The notes: generated by a model from the letters alone, not told the origin. A stretch of 64,000 nt of DNA from Kitagawia praeruptora (GCA_037693485.1 CM075345.1:84512001-84576000), one strand, 5' to 3'; counted from the first letter of the stretch, positions 11,516 through 23,624 are shown. Translations and numbers: made by a program.

Positions 11516-11620
11516 ATATTTATATTTAAATTTTGGTGATTCGATTTATAAATTTAGTGATTCTGAATTTGTTCTTAGTTCTCATCATAAGAAAGTTCTC
11601 ACTAGAGTAGTTCCTTTTAA

Positions 11621-12313
11621 CAACAATTTGATATGTAAATTAATAACATATAAATATTTAAAAAAATTAATATAATTATAGATATTGAAAAATAGTCATG
11701 CGTTGCACGGGTATAAGGTAGTATCGTATAACAAAATAAAACAAATCCAAAAGATTTCACAAAAAGCAACAAAAATAAACGAACGAAAATAAATAATTTC
11801 AAAACAAAATAATGGTATAATAAAGTAAAATCTAGCCAAAGGTTATACATTTGGTTATAACCTTTGGTTAAATACTAATGTAAAACACATAAATAAAGAA
11901 ATATTATATCCTTGTATAATATTATTAAAATTATATTTTGTTGTTAGTAGAACTATCTTCAAATAATAAAATGGGTATTTTGATAATTTCATAATTCGAA
12001 TAGATTTTTTAACATAAAAAATGGTCAATTTCTTCGATCTTTTGTTTCTGCGTAGTTTTAATTGGAAAATAATTGTTAAGTCATCGCTAAATTAAAGATT
12101 ATTTTGCTAATTTCATGTGAGCAATGAAATTGTCCAAATCAAATTTTAAGAAATCAAGATAGAGGACAAATATTAAATTGAACGTGTATAATCTTATATA
12201 TATTAATTTTTAATTACAATTTGATATGTAAATTAATAACATATAAATATTAAAAAAATTAATAATGTAATCATATATATTAGAAAAGGAACCGTGCACG
12301 AGTTATAAGCTAG
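11621..12313 (+). mobile_element. Helitron 3' ends, two related copies
   Basis: AATTTGATATGTAAATTAAT followed by AACATATAAATATT occurs at about 11627 and again at about 12219. Each is followed by a Helitron-type terminus: CGTTGCACGGGTATAAGGTAG (to 11731, degenerate) and CCGTGCACGAGTTATAAGCTAG (to 12313, ending CTAG before T). The 5' TC ends are not resolved. Related sequence occurs at 36336-37320 and, reversed, at 47908-48330. Confidence 0.5.
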
Positions 12314-12317
12314 TGTT

Positions 12318-12511
12318 TTATAAAGAGAATAATGTGCCTGAGGATGACCTAGCATCATGTGATTAGATAATTTTCTCATATAAAATATAAGGATAATATT
12401 GTAACTACACATCTCATGTTTGAATTTATAAAAATACCCTTAAAATATTATATATAAAATCCTTATATTCTCAGGGTTATCACCTGACCTCAGACCCAAT
12501 ATTCTCATTAA
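12318..12511. mobile_element. Possible short TIR element (MITE)
   Basis: GAGAATAATGTGCCTGAGGA at the left is matched in inverted form near the right (GACCTCAGACCCAATATTCTC), with AT-rich sequence between. It sits at the broken 5' edge of the copia pol fragment. No clear target duplication. Confidence 0.35.
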
Positions 12512-13705
12512 TAAAGAGTGCTTTTCTAAATGGCAAGCTTGATGAGGAAGTATATGTGGAGCAACCACCTGGTTTTGTTGATTCAAAGTTTTCAAATCAT
12601 GTCTACAAACTTGACAATGCACTCTATGGACTAAAGCAGGCACCAAGAGCATGGTATGAGACTTTGTCTAAATTTCTTCTTGAAAATGGCTTCACAAAGA
12701 GGTACAATTGACAAAACTCTATTCTTTAAAAAGATTAAAGGTGAATTGATTTTAGTTCAAGTTTATGTTTATGACATCATATTTGGTTCTACTAATGAAA
12801 AGTTTTGTGCTAAATTTAGCAAGCTTACGTAGTCTAAGTATCAGATGAGCATGATGGGTGAATTAAATTATTTCTTAGTCTTGCAAGTCAAACAGACTGA
12901 GACTGGTAATTTCATTAATCAGTCAAAGTATATCAAAGATCTTTTAAAAAGGTTTGACTTTCAAGATTGTGCAGTTGCAAAAACACCCATGGCAACAGCC
13001 ACTAAGCTAGACTCTGATCCTAACGGAAAGAGTATTGATAACACTAGCTATAGAGGCATGATAGGTTCACTGTTGTACTTTACTACAAGTAGACCAGATA
13101 TAATGTTTTCTACCTGTTTATGTGCTAGATTCCAAAGTGATCCTAAGGAATCTCATTTAATTGTTGTGAAGAGAATTTTTAGATATCTCAAAGGAACTCC
13201 AAATCTTGGTTTGTGGTATCCTAGAGAATCTAATTTCTCCCTAATTGGCTATTCAGACTCTGATTATGCAGGGTGTAAAATAGACAGGAAAAGCACTACA
13301 GGTACATGTCAATTCTTGGGAAACAGATTGATTTCTTGGGCAAGCAAGAAGCAACAATCAGTTTCAACCTCGACTGCAGAAGCTAAGTATATTGTAGCAG
13401 GCAGTTGTTGTGCACAACTCCTTTGGATAAGAAATCAGTTGATGGATTATGGTATGACACTTAGTAATATTCCTATGTTTTGTGATAATACTAGTGCTAT
13501 CAAAATTGCAGAGAATCCAGTTCAACATTCAAGGACTAAGCACATTGATGTCAGGTATCATTTTATTAGAGAACATATTGGGAATGGCACTGTGGAACTT
13601 CATTTTGTTCCTACTGATAAACAACTTGCAGATATTCTAACTAAACCACTTGATGAGGCTACATTCATTAGATTGGTTAGTGAGTTAGGAATGTTAAATT
13701 TCTAG
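12512..13705 (+). pseudogene. Copia RT-RNase H fragment (5'-truncated, broken)
   Basis: The fragment opens in the copia RT motif SAFLNG, followed by LDEEVYVEQPPGF, LYGLKQAPRAWYETL and, after a one-base frameshift near 12700, IDKTLFF. The catalytic box reads YVYD (12764-12775) where YVDD is the family norm. A TAG lies at 12829-12831. From 12845 the frame is open through the RT C-terminus and RNase H (GYSDSDYAGCKIDRKSTTG, STAEAKYI, DNTSAI, HIDVRYHFIRE, LADILTKPL) to the stop at 13703-13705. It is closely related to the better-preserved copia element at 51938-57824 but encodes no active enzyme. Everything upstream of the RT core is missing. Confidence 0.85.
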
Positions 13706-13870
13706 ATCTTTAACATCTGCATAAGTAGCAAGGTATGTGTTTCAGCTTATAGACTTGATATTTTTGTCAGGATCTATATTTGATTGTTAAATTCTTAAGC
13801 TGTAACATTTTACTTTGATAAATTACAGTATGATAGACTTGTTAATAAACATCAGGATGCTGACGTCATC
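13706..13870 (+). other. Copia 3' non-coding segment
   Basis: Sequence following the RNase H stop. It is cut at 13870/13871 by the start of a gypsy-type LTR and seems to resume at 19969, beyond the nested insertion. Confidence 0.45.
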
Positions 13871-15320
13871 TGTCACGCCCTCCCGACCCGGGGCCTAGAT
13901 CGGAGGGTGACTGACACACTCTAGATACAAACAACCTAAAAATATATAATTATAGATATAGCATGCTGACTAGCCCCAACTCTACTATCCAAGATCTTTC
14001 ACAGGTAATGGTATGAAACAAGCAAGCCATCGTCTAACTACTTATTATTACAAACCATAATCAAATTATTATTACAAACCTTAAATTCAAATTCTTAACA
14101 AACTCGTTCTCACAACTATCTTATCAACCAAACCACTAGAACATCCTCACTGAGCTGTTATTGCATCTACCTCGGGAGCTATCTGAAACTGGACCAACTT
14201 GGAACCACGATAGGTGTGCTTCCTTGCGGTTTAGATAGTACGGACCATGATTCTTAAGTTACTGTCAAAAGGTTAGATAAAATAATAATGAGCTAACGCT
14301 CAACAAGTAAAACATGATCTCAACTGAAAACTGTAAAGTAGGGTATCGCAAGGGTTGACAGTAGAATAGAATCTGATATAATTTTCTGAGAGTAATAACG
14401 ATGATCGTGGTATATGAACTTGACAGGGTCAACTGATAACAAGGTAGCAATCGATATGCTGGAGATAATAAACAATACTGGCATCTGACAATGGCAGAGC
14501 ATAATTGATAGTAAAAGCAACAGTAGATATTTCAAAATCTGTGTAAAGCAATTGACATTTCAAGTGGTAAAACAATTTAATTTCACAATAAAGTAAAAGT
14601 AATCATCACTTTGATAAAAACTGATTGGAGGTTTTATATCCCTTTTTAACAAGACAAAATGGGTGATCAGCCCATAAAGTCCCCCAATGTCGGACACAAA
14701 GTCCCTCTGGGTATCAATCCTTTCATTAGGATTACTTGGGTTCCCAAGAGGCAGCACATTGGCCTATAAATAAAAGTGTCGAACTGGACAAACCAGAACT
14801 ACATTGTAATACACAACCAGACCGAACCAGCATTACCCGTTCACCCCGTCTCTCCAATCGTCAGGAATCCGTATATATAAAAACATTTTTGACGGAATTC
14901 CTAACACTTTTACAAAATCTCTTTCGGAAAACACTTTTGAAAACATTTTAAAATCTTGAAAACATTTTAGTACTCAAATCCTTTCAAAAACCTTTACCCT
15001 GAAGTACCTTCGACTCACTGATAACAGATCAGCCCAGTCTAAGTAGCTTCAAAGCATTTTTTAGAAAACATTTCATTTTGATTTGCAATGATAAAAGTCA
15101 AAGAGTTTGACTCAGTATTCTGACATCAAGGAATAAAGGTACAAGTCTGAATCAACAAGATATACGCTCAAATGGAATCAAGGCTTCGATCAGGGTATAA
15201 GGGAACATTTCAAATCAATGGTCAAAGATATAGGATAAGTCTTAGTTTGAAAACATTTGATCAAGTCATAAGGTTTTAGAATCTTTGATAAAAGAAATCA
15301 AGTTTGTAAAACATGGTTTA
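13871..15320 (+). repeat. Gypsy-type LTR fragment, probably 3'-truncated
   Basis: Begins TGTCACGCCCTCCCGACCC, parallel to TGTGACGCCCCCAAATCCG at the next LTR (15321). Both contain an AATGAGCT...GCTCA(A/G)(C/T)AAG segment partway along. It lacks a CA end and no PBS follows, because another gypsy LTR starts at 15321. No genes. Confidence 0.45.
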
Positions 15321-16202
15321 TGTGACGCCCCCAAATCCGAGGTCAGAGATTCAGGTCATCACGTCACCATCCAACCATATCATACCTGTATTAACTTTAC
15401 AACTCAACAGTACATCCATCCAGACCTCAATCTTATGCACATACAAGTTAGAGCCTCAGAAACGATAATCAAAAGTAACACTAAATATTACAATTCATCC
15501 GTACAATCCAGAATCTTACGCACTTCCACTTATACAACTACACTTGAAGACAAGTCTTACTATTACAGTTGAAAACCTATCCGACTTACTCTGTAGTATT
15601 TATCAGGAACTAAATCATCTCAGGGGTAAATCTTCTACTCCTCTTCTGCTGGTGCGGAGTTAACCGACCAAATTCTTCTCTTTCTGAAAAGTTTTTATAA
15701 AGCAAGAATGAGCTACATAATGCTCAGTAAGTTCACCATTTTGAAAAATAATAATGTGGTTTATTTCGAAAACGTTCCCAACTGTATGAGTATATATCTC
15801 AGATTTCAAAACGTAACTCGACAATATATATGTCCAAGTTTGAATACAACATTTATACTCACTAAGGAGCTTTAAGAATAAAATATGAATCCTCTATAAG
15901 GTTCCCATTTCAATATATCTCAAGTTAGAAAATAAGTACATATGAGTATATCATTTTCGGCAAATCACTCTACGGATAACATACTGTACAGGGAATACGT
16001 TCTAGCATTATATATATTTAAATACTTATTTAGAGATTTTAGTTTTTCATATTTATTGGTTTGAACTATAATTTGGAGGTTTAATATTATTTAGAGATTA
16101 CTAGACTGTTTAATTATTTTTTTAGAGATTATTTTAGTGCTCTGTTGCAGGTTTTTGGATTATAAGTATTATCTCCTCCTATTTTAAGAAGGGGGTGTTA
16201 CA
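15321..16202 (+). repeat. 5' LTR of a Tekay/Del-like gypsy element
   Basis: 882 bp beginning TGTGACGCCC and ending GGTGTTACA. It is followed four bases later by a primer-binding site and then by gag, which fixes the right boundary and orientation. Confidence 0.7.
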
Positions 16203-16206
16203 AAAA

Positions 16207-16217
16207 TGGTATCAGAG
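16207..16217 (+). promoter_or_regulatory. Primer-binding site, initiator tRNA-Met type
   Basis: TGGTATCAGAG, complementary to the 3' end of plant initiator tRNA-Met, lies just after the LTR end. It primes minus-strand synthesis. Confidence 0.8.
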
Positions 16218-16396
16218 ATTAGGTTCTTTCTTGTAGAAAATCTATTTAGGTTGACTTGTGAGTTTGGGTAGACGTTAGGATGGATATTTAGTTTTAAATT
16301 CATATCATCTTGTTTTACTCTTTCGACATCTATTTTTAGATGCTTCTGCTTATCTATTCTTGTGATCTTCATTCGTTTGTTAATCATATATTGTAG

Positions 16397-17640
16397 ATGC
16401 CTCCTAAACGTAAACAAAATCAAATTAACGTGAATGTTAGCCTGGCTCAGCTAGCTACGATGATAGGACAAGTAGTGGCGAATGGTATGCACCAAGCTAT
16501 GTCAAATATGAATAATCTGAATAATCAGAATGTTCAGGGAAATCAGAATGACCAAGGCAATCATAATGGTCAAGGAAATTAAAATGACCAAGGCAATTAG
16601 AATGGTCAGGGAAATCATCAAAATTAGGATGGCCAGGGTAATCAATTGGAGCCATTTACATGGTTGGAGAGGTTTTTTAAGCAGAAATCAGATTCTTTTC
16701 AATCAACGCCGACTCCTATTGAATATGAGAATTGGATTGTTCATCTTGATAGGATTTTTGATGCCTTGGGTTGTGTTGAGCTTCAGAAGGTCAGGTTAGC
16801 TGTGTACAAGCTGGAGGGGGATGCTTAGAGGTGGTGGAGAGGAGTGAAAGCTACTAGAGGGGAGGAATTTGTAGAGGCATTGGTATGGCAGGGATTCAAG
16901 GAGATGTTCTATGAGCAGTATTTTTCTAAAGTAGACAAGGAGGCTTATTTGAGAGAGTTTCATTCTATCATGCAGAATTTTGATGAGAGCATTACTGACT
17001 ATATGGCGAGGTTTATCAGGTTGGCTGAATTTGCTGGGATAGTTGTAGGGACTACTGCATAGCAAGATGAAAAATTTAAGTGGGGGTTGAGGCCTAATAT
17101 GAGAGGTGGTATCATTTCATTGAGGTTTCCTAATGTGGCTGAGGTGGTAGATGCATCTAAGGATGTTGAGAAGGAGCGCACTGAGTATAGAGCTTATTAC
17201 AGGTTCCAGAATAATCGCAAGAGGATTAGAGATTATCAAAGTTCTGTACAGGGTAGGCAGTGGAATAGAGGTAAGGGGAGTCAGCAGTGATAGTGGTGTG
17301 GAAGATATCAGAATATGAGGACTCAATCAGCTTATGGTCAGAATCAGTTTGGTGGCAAGAAATAGAATCATAATCAGCGATTTCAGCAGCAACAGCCTAG
17401 GCAGTGGCAGGGTCGTCAATAAGGGCAGAGTCCTTATTCAGTTTATGGGGGCAACCCAATATGATTCCAGTGGCTCCTTGTGCTACTTGTGGTGGACATC
17501 ACCCAGAGAGAGCTTGTCATAGACAGACCAGAGCTTGTTTCTTATGTGGTAGCATGTCACATACGGCAAAGGATTGTACAACATCACGTAACAGTGGAGG
17601 AGCAACAAGTGGTAGTGGTAGTGGCTCAGCAGAATACTTA
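16397..17640 (+). pseudogene. Tekay/Del-like gypsy gag, many stops
   Basis: The frame starts MPPKRKQNQINVNVSLAQLA, then an Asn/Gln/Gly-rich stretch, then the capsid-type core (FTWLERFFKQKSDSFQ, YENWIVHLDRIFDALG, YKLEGDA.RWWR, FKEMFYEQYF, LREFHSIMQ). A zinc knuckle of form CX2CX4HX4C lies at 17536-17577. At least eight in-frame stops occur (first at 16579-16581), mostly at positions where Gln or Trp would be expected, plus a frame change before the knuckle. Gag would form the particle and bind RNA. This copy cannot. Confidence 0.82.
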
Positions 17641-17647
17641 AGGCAAA

Positions 17648-19968
17648 GTGTTCGCATTGACTACTAATCAGGCAATAGCTCAATCAGGTACCATTACAGG
17701 AACACTTCTTGTTGGTAGACGTGATGCTTGTGTGTTATTTGATACTGGTTCGACTCATTATGTTATGTCTTTATCATTTATTCATCATCTTGGTATTGTA
17801 CCTTTATTACTATGTCCTCGTATGTCTATTGCCACCCTGATAGGGAATTTTGTTATTATTTCTGATGTGTATCGAGAGTGTCCGATAGTTGTTGGGGAGA
17901 GAAACTATGAGGTCAACTTGCTTCCGATGGAGATGCATGACTTTGACATTATTTTGGGTATGGATTGGTTGAGTGGGCATCATGCCACTATTGACTGTCA
18001 AGGAAAAAGGGTGATATTTGGGGATGCAGATAAACCAGATTTTGTATATTAGGGTTCTCAACCGAAGGGAAAGATTAGAATAATTTCAACTTTGCAGGCA
18101 AGTAAACTTTTGTCTAAGGGTTGTGATGGCTATCTTGCTTCTGTGAAGGATACGTCTAAGGATGAGCCTCGCATCAAGGATTATCCCGTTGTGAATGAAT
18201 TTACAGACGTATTTTCCGATGAGCTACCACAGAGAGAGGTGGAATTTACTATTGAACTTGTTCTAGGTGTAGAGCCTATTTCTAAGGTGCCATACAGAAT
18301 GGCTCCACTAGAGTTACAGGAATTGAAAGTGCAGTTTGGATAGAGGACTTATCAGGCCAAGTGTATCTCCATGGGGTGCTCCAGTATTGTTTGTGAAGAA
18401 GAAGGATGGTTCTATGAGGCTATGTATTGACTACATGGAGTTAAATACGGTGACTATCCGAAATAGATATCATTTGCCACATATTGATGACTTGTTCGAT
18501 CAATTGTAAGGGGAGATATACTTTTCGAAGATAGATTTGAGATAGGATTACCATTAGTTGCGAGAAAGGGAGGAAGATATTTCAAAGACTACATTTCGTA
18601 CTCATTATGGTCATTATGAGTTTCTTGTGATGTCCTTTGGGTTGACAAATGCACCAGCGGTGTTTATGAATTTGATGAATCAGGTCTTTCATGATTATTT
18701 GGATAAGTTTGTTATGGTCTACATTTATGATATCTTGATATACTCGAGGAACATGGAAGAACATGAGGAGCATTTACGTTTTGTACTTGAGATCTTGAGG
18801 GAGAAGAAGTTATTTGCAAAATTTTCAAAAATGTGGGTTCTGGTCGGAGTAGGTGGCATTTTTGGGGCATATTGTGTCTTCTAGAGGGATTGACTTCGAT
18901 CCTGCGAAAGTCAAGGCTATCACTAACTGGCCGAGGCCTAGCAGTGTGACAGAGGTGAGGAGTTTCTTGGGTTTGGCAGGTTACAACTGATGCTTTATGG
19001 AAGGTTCTCATCCATAGCTTTGCCATTGACTCAACTGATGAGGAAGGGTGTTAAGTTTGAGTGGATGATGATCAAGAGTAGAGTTTTCAAGAGTTGAAGA
19101 AGAGGTTGGTGTCAGCTTCTATTCTTGTATTGCCATCAGGGAGTGGAGGATTTTTGGTTTATAGTGATGCTTTTAAAAGAAGATTGGGGTGTGTTCTTAT
19201 GCAGCATGAGAATGTGAATTCTTACGCTTCTGGGCAGCTTAAACCTTATGAGGTAAACTATCATACTCATGACTTGGAGTTAGCAGCGGTGGTCTTTGCT
19301 TTAAAGATTTGGAGGCATTATCTTTATGGAAAGGCTTGTGATATCTTCAATGATCATAAGAGTCTCAAATACATTTTTACTCAAAATGAGCTTAACATGA
19401 GACAGCGGAGGTGGCTTGAACTTCTTAAGGATTATGATGCTAATATTCAATACCATCCAGGGAAGGCGAATGATGTGGCAGATGCTCTTAGTAGGAAGAA
19501 CTTGGGGAGTGTCACATCTCTCATTACTCAACCGCATCTTATTTCAGATTTGGAGCGTTTTGGGATTGAGTTGTATGTTCGAGGATCAAATGGTAGCATT
19601 GCGAGTGGAACCAAATCTGGTTTTAAGCGTTAAGAAAGCTCAGAAGAATGATACAGGTTTGGAAGTTATTAGATCAGAGGTGGCGAACGGTCAAAGAACA
19701 TATTTTCGTGTTGATGATGAGGGTGTGATATGGTTAGGTATTAAATTGTGTGTTCCTGCAAACTTGGCGATTCATGAAGAGATTTTGACTGATGCTCATA
19801 GCTCTTCATTCTCTATTCATCCAGATTCCACTAAGATGTATAGAGATTTGAAGAAACACTTTTGGTGGAGTGAAATGAAGGGAGACATAATAGAGTTTGT
19901 GGGGAAATGTCTTACATGTCAATAGGTGAAGATAGAACATCAGAGACCTAGTGGATTATTGCAATAGC
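17648..19968 (+). pseudogene. Gypsy pol: protease, RT, RNase H, integrase N-terminus, broken and truncated
   Basis: Aspartic protease is recognisable by LFDTGSTHYVMS (DTG at 17741-17749) and ILGMDWLSGHHATIDC. RT follows in pieces: GLIRPSVSPWGAPVLFVKKK, LCIDYMELN, FRTHYGHYEFLVMSFGLTNA. The catalytic box reads YIYD (18720-18731) where an IDD box is normal. RNase H shows LVYSDAFKRRLGCVLMQ, THDLELAAVVFALKIWRHYL and VADALSRKN. The integrase HHCC finger (H...H...CLTC) is present to about 19925, and the element is lost after SGLLQ near 19968. Several stops and frameshifts break it. No 3' LTR is present in place. Confidence 0.85.
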
Positions 19969-20048
19969 TGATCTATGTTAGTTAAGTTGTCAGCATGCTT
20001 TAGTTGTAAATTTGTTGTTATTGTCCATAAAAACAAATTGGGGGAGAT
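19969..20048 (+). other. Copia 3' tail with polypurine tract
   Basis: Resumes copia-type sequence after the gypsy block. AAATTGGGGGAGA at 20035-20047 is the polypurine tract immediately before the LTR. Confidence 0.6.
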
Positions 20049-21121
20049 TTTTGAGATTTATGGGTGATAGCGTAGAGACAACTTAACTAGATTTTCTTAT
20101 ACTTAGTTCTTTTCACTAAGTAGAACATACTGTCATAGCCAGAGTGTGTTCTTGTAATCAAATAAATTACTATCAAGTAATAATTGCATGTCTTAGAAGA
20201 AGTTCATGCATTTGTTCAAGCCTCAAGGTATACATCAAGAAGACAACAAGAATAAATGTTACTGTCACAGCATGGACAGTAAGGTTACAAGAAGACAGCA
20301 TGTTGCAAGTCATGATAGGAGACTACATCTGACAGCAACATTGGCGAAAGCATGAGACAACAACATTCTCACAGCTTGACAGCAAGTCTGGAATCCCGAC
20401 AACAACATTGGCGGGAATTCATACTATCAACCAAAGAACATTCTCTTGACAACAGATTTAGCGGTTAAGGTTACTGTCTCACTGAATTATTTGATTTGGG
20501 GATTTATCTCAGTCAAAACCGTGACAGTTTAGATGTTCAAGAAACAGATTTGCTTTAACACTCCAAAGATTGTAGCAGACCTGCAAGACTACGACAGAAG
20601 CTTGAGAGATCACAAGACAAAGCTCGTCAATTCAAGAGTATGACAAATCTACATCTACTAGAATTGTATTAGCTTGAATAAGAAAGTATCTAGGTTGTTT
20701 TACATACAACGATAAGTATGTTTGTATAGCAATTTAGGAAAGTCCCATGGGTGTTTAAATTATAAAGAGCTGCCACTTGAAAATGACAGCAGCTCTACAA
20801 CCCATGTGACAGACACAATAGAGCAACCAAGTCTATTTAGAGATTTGTCTATCATTCTTTCTGTAACAACAACAACAACAACAACGGTGTATCACTCAAG
20901 AAACCGAAGCTGGAGAAAACATCATTTTTCTCTAGGTTGTAGCAACACATTGCAAAATAAATAAAACATTTATTTTGTGAGGAAAATCTTGATTCACTAC
21001 TTGTGTTTGCATTTCTTTTACTCATAGATTAGAATCTTTATTATTGTTGTTGAAGTAAAGATTTAAATTTATCAGTATTGCATTCAACCCCCCTCCCTTC
21101 TGCAATACTCCGGGACCAACA
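20049..21121 (+). repeat. 3' LTR of Sirevirus-like copia (decayed copy)
   Basis: 1073 bp, starting TTTTGAGATTTATGGGTGA (the first G is mutated) and ending CGGGACCAACA. It aligns by eye along its length with the 5' LTR at 50827-51892, sharing GGGTGATAG, AAGTAGAACATACTGTC and the AAATAAATAAAACATTTATT region near the end. It carries many GACAGCAAC/TACTGTCA motifs and an (AAC)n tract near 20864-20885. It likely belongs to the copia fragment at 12512-13705. Confidence 0.75.
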
Positions 21122-21924
21122 TGTGTTACATCGGCGGTGAATTGATGAGAGAGTGTCCGTTTTCTCTGCACACTAGTTTTGCCTATTGAAGTATTAATTT
21201 ATGTATCTCAATGTTGCTTTTGAGTGTCGGGGGGAAATGGAAGACACTTTTGTTTTTGATAATTTAGTTTTGTTATGCTTTGATTCTTGATTAAATGTGG
21301 TTCTACCTTATTTCCTAAGTAGTTCTATCTTATTTACAAAGTACACTATAATCTCAATAAATGAATAATTTCGTCAAAAAAATAATTTGTTCGGATACCA
21401 ATTTGACATAATGTAATAAATGAATAATTTCGTTAAATGAATTAATGAATAATTTTTTTAAAAATCTTTAAAGGCCCCATGTGATATAAATGAATGGATA
21501 TTAATTAAATTTGAAGCAATTTTAATAATATATATAATCTAGTCAAAATATGTATATACATGTATATTTATATAAAATCTAAATATTTCACAAAAAAAAA
21601 TCTTAAAAATGATCCCAAATATGTGAAAATCGTCTTTAATAATCTTCAAATACAATATATTTTATAGTTTCGTATCCAAATACACAATATTTACTTATAA
21701 TGAATGTATTTATATTAATGAGTATGATGAAAATATCTGATAAGAATTTTAAGTTTGTAATTTTTAATTATATTCGTACATTAAATTTTAAAATATTATA
21801 ATTTAAGTAAATAAATATTTATTTTATCAATAATTAAATATTATAATCTTTTATAAATAAATAAATAATTTTATTAAATGAATACATGACGTCAAGGGTA
21901 TATTTTGACAGAGGTTCTACTGAA
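21122..21924. other. Intergenic, AT-rich, no gene seen
   Basis: The first 200 bp are of mixed composition. From about 21350 the sequence is very AT-rich, with repeated (A)AATGAATAATTTCGTTAAATG-like phrases, possibly a decayed TIR element. No coding signal. Confidence 0.35.
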
Positions 21925-22425
21925 CTAACATTTGGTATTCAGTATTTCATAAGTTACTGATACGTAAATGGATAGCATGTCGCTTTTTTTTTTTTCTTTT
22001 ATAACTCTTTTTTTGTCGATAGTATTTGTCAAAGATAGAGTTCGGGGCAAGAGACTATACCACCTTTGTGCCATGCCTGCTAAGACTTGAGGAAATGCCT
22101 TGCACTTGAGAGCGTCACTCGCAGGTTGAAACAACAATGCATTGGGGAAGGTTCTCTCATGGTTTGTGAGATCTCTCATTACGGCGTAGGCCTTAATTGT
22201 GGGCATCTTAAACTTCCTTGAGATGTGATCATTCATCACCTCCTCGGTGAAGAGAGGGGTTGTATCATCCAGATCTCCAAGTTGCATTAACTCGGTGGGA
22301 TCAGTCCTTGGGACCTCTGTCCTTGGGATCTCAGTCCTCTTCTGCCTCCTTAAATCCCATTCTAGATCCTCAATAGTTCCCGATGTAGGGGCACGGTTCT
22401 GTTGCCTTTGCTGTTTCCTTTCCAA
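21925..22425 (-). pseudogene. Tat-lineage gypsy gag fragment
   Basis: On the minus strand the frame shows the Tat/Retand gag core: PLFTEEVMNDHISRKFKMPT, AYAVMRDLTNHERTFPNALL, QPASDALKCKAFPQVLAGMA, QRWYSLLP. In this lineage gag continues for several hundred more residues. Here it breaks into low-quality sequence after RTLSLTN, at about 22025. The N-terminal part is rich in Arg/Gln and acidic residues. The capsid core would form the particle shell. The copy is 3'-truncated and lacks protease and polymerase. Confidence 0.75.
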
Positions 22426-22865
22426 ATCTTCTTCAACCTTGGTTCATGAACTTGGCCCAAGCCCAAATGTATTGAGGCTCGTACGGCTCATACACTTGAT
22501 ATGCTTGGCCATTCCCTCCTAAGCCTCCTGCGTTTGGGGGGGGGGGTAGTGGGACAATTCATAGAGTGTGTTCGTGCTTATAGGAAGCACGGTGGTGGAG
22601 ATCAGTGCTCTTGGACTTGGAGGTAGGCTGTATCCTAAAGGGGAAACAACCATCTGAAGGGGATTCGTCTCCGATCCTTCGGGATTTGTTCCTCTAGGTT
22701 GCGAACCATCGGCATGAGTTTCCGTTGTTTAGGGATTCATTCATTGGGGTTGAGAATCCGAAACTTAAGTGCTCATTCTAGAAGGTACTGACCCTTGTTT
22801 CATGGTCATGGGAGCAGTAGTGTACTCACCAGTTTTCTCCGTGTGTTCACCATAGTTGATTTTAT
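22426..22865 (-). other. Leader and gag 5' part of the minus-strand Tat element
   Basis: Lies between the primer-binding site and the gag core. It contains stops and a G9-type run near 22530, with no intact frame. Confidence 0.45.
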
Positions 22866-22884
22866 CTTCCCACAGACGACACCA
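22866..22884 (-). promoter_or_regulatory. Primer-binding site of the minus-strand Tat element
   Basis: Read on the minus strand it is TGGTGTCGTCTGTGGGAAG, close to the TGGCGCCGTCTGTGGGAA sequence typical after Tat-type LTRs. It lies two bases from the LTR end. Confidence 0.65.
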
Positions 22885-22886
22885 AA

Positions 22887-23510
22887 TGTTGTTGAATAAA
22901 ATCTAGGATTGTAATTAATGCGTGTAGTGATAGGATTTGAGAGGTTCGAGTTTTAATGGTTGCGCTTCTGTTCCGTGACTTAATTCTATCCTTACAAGAT
23001 GTCTATGTATCTTAATCGTGCATTGAGAATCAAGTCAAAAAAGTAATTCTGAGAATGAGGGGTCAGACCCTTTATATTGACGTCAGGAACCTTAGATTTA
23101 AAGTAGGGTTAGGAGACTTGGAGGTCAAGTCTCTTCCTATAACGATATTCTAGATCTTTTCTTATAGAGTCACTTTTCATGTTGGTTTTGATGTCTCAAA
23201 ACGTATTTCTAGAAGCAGGCCTATATCGGGCGTCCCCGATACAGGCTGCGTTTCCATCCAAAGTATAAATTACTAATTTAATATTCAATTTGGGTTTCGG
23301 TTCTCATTAACAGGCTACATTTCCAGCTCAAGTATTAATTATGAAATTAATATTCAGTTAGGGTTTCGGTCCTCATTAATGGATTTTGTTATGGGACCGA
23401 GTTAGGTCTAATTAATATTATACTAATTATTTCTTTAGGCCTCATTTTTAACCCATATCGATATAAATATACGTGTGTGAGAGAGATTTTTGGTAAAAAC
23501 ATTTCTTACA
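22887..23510 (-). repeat. 5' LTR of the minus-strand Tat-type element
   Basis: On the minus strand it would start TGTAAGAAATG and end CAACAACA next to the primer-binding site, 624 bp. A TATA-like box (AATATAAAGGG on the minus strand, about 23069-23079) lies inside. The right boundary is less certain than the left. Confidence 0.5.
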
Positions 23511-23624
23511 ATTTTACCAATTACTTTTGTTCAGATATATATGTAATTTGGATTTAACACTATTTATTATTTAATATTTTAAAATATTTTACAATTTTTT
23601 AAAAACAAAGGGAGGACACATAGG

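Larger units (their letters stand above)
9997..11620. mobile_element. Fold-back element containing two minisatellites
   Basis: The left end (GTGCTCAAATGAGAACCAC, then TTAAAATGAGAACTTAGA) is matched in inverted form on the right (TTCTTAGTTCTCATCATAAG, then GTTCTCACTAGAGTAG, 11570-11615). The interior is almost wholly two tandem arrays of opposite base bias, listed separately. No transposase is present and the superfamily is unclear. Confidence 0.5.

Noticed and set aside
11237..11675. Gly/Trp/Val-rich open frames
   Set aside because: Translation of the G-rich minisatellite, with no start context or homology.
14265..14757. Short minus-strand open frames
   Set aside because: They lie inside the gypsy LTR fragment, overlap each other, and show no coding bias or motif.
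22516..22560. G-run near the minus-strand gag as a quadruplex switch
   Set aside because: A single G9-type run without the further runs needed. Likely mutation in decayed leader sequence.
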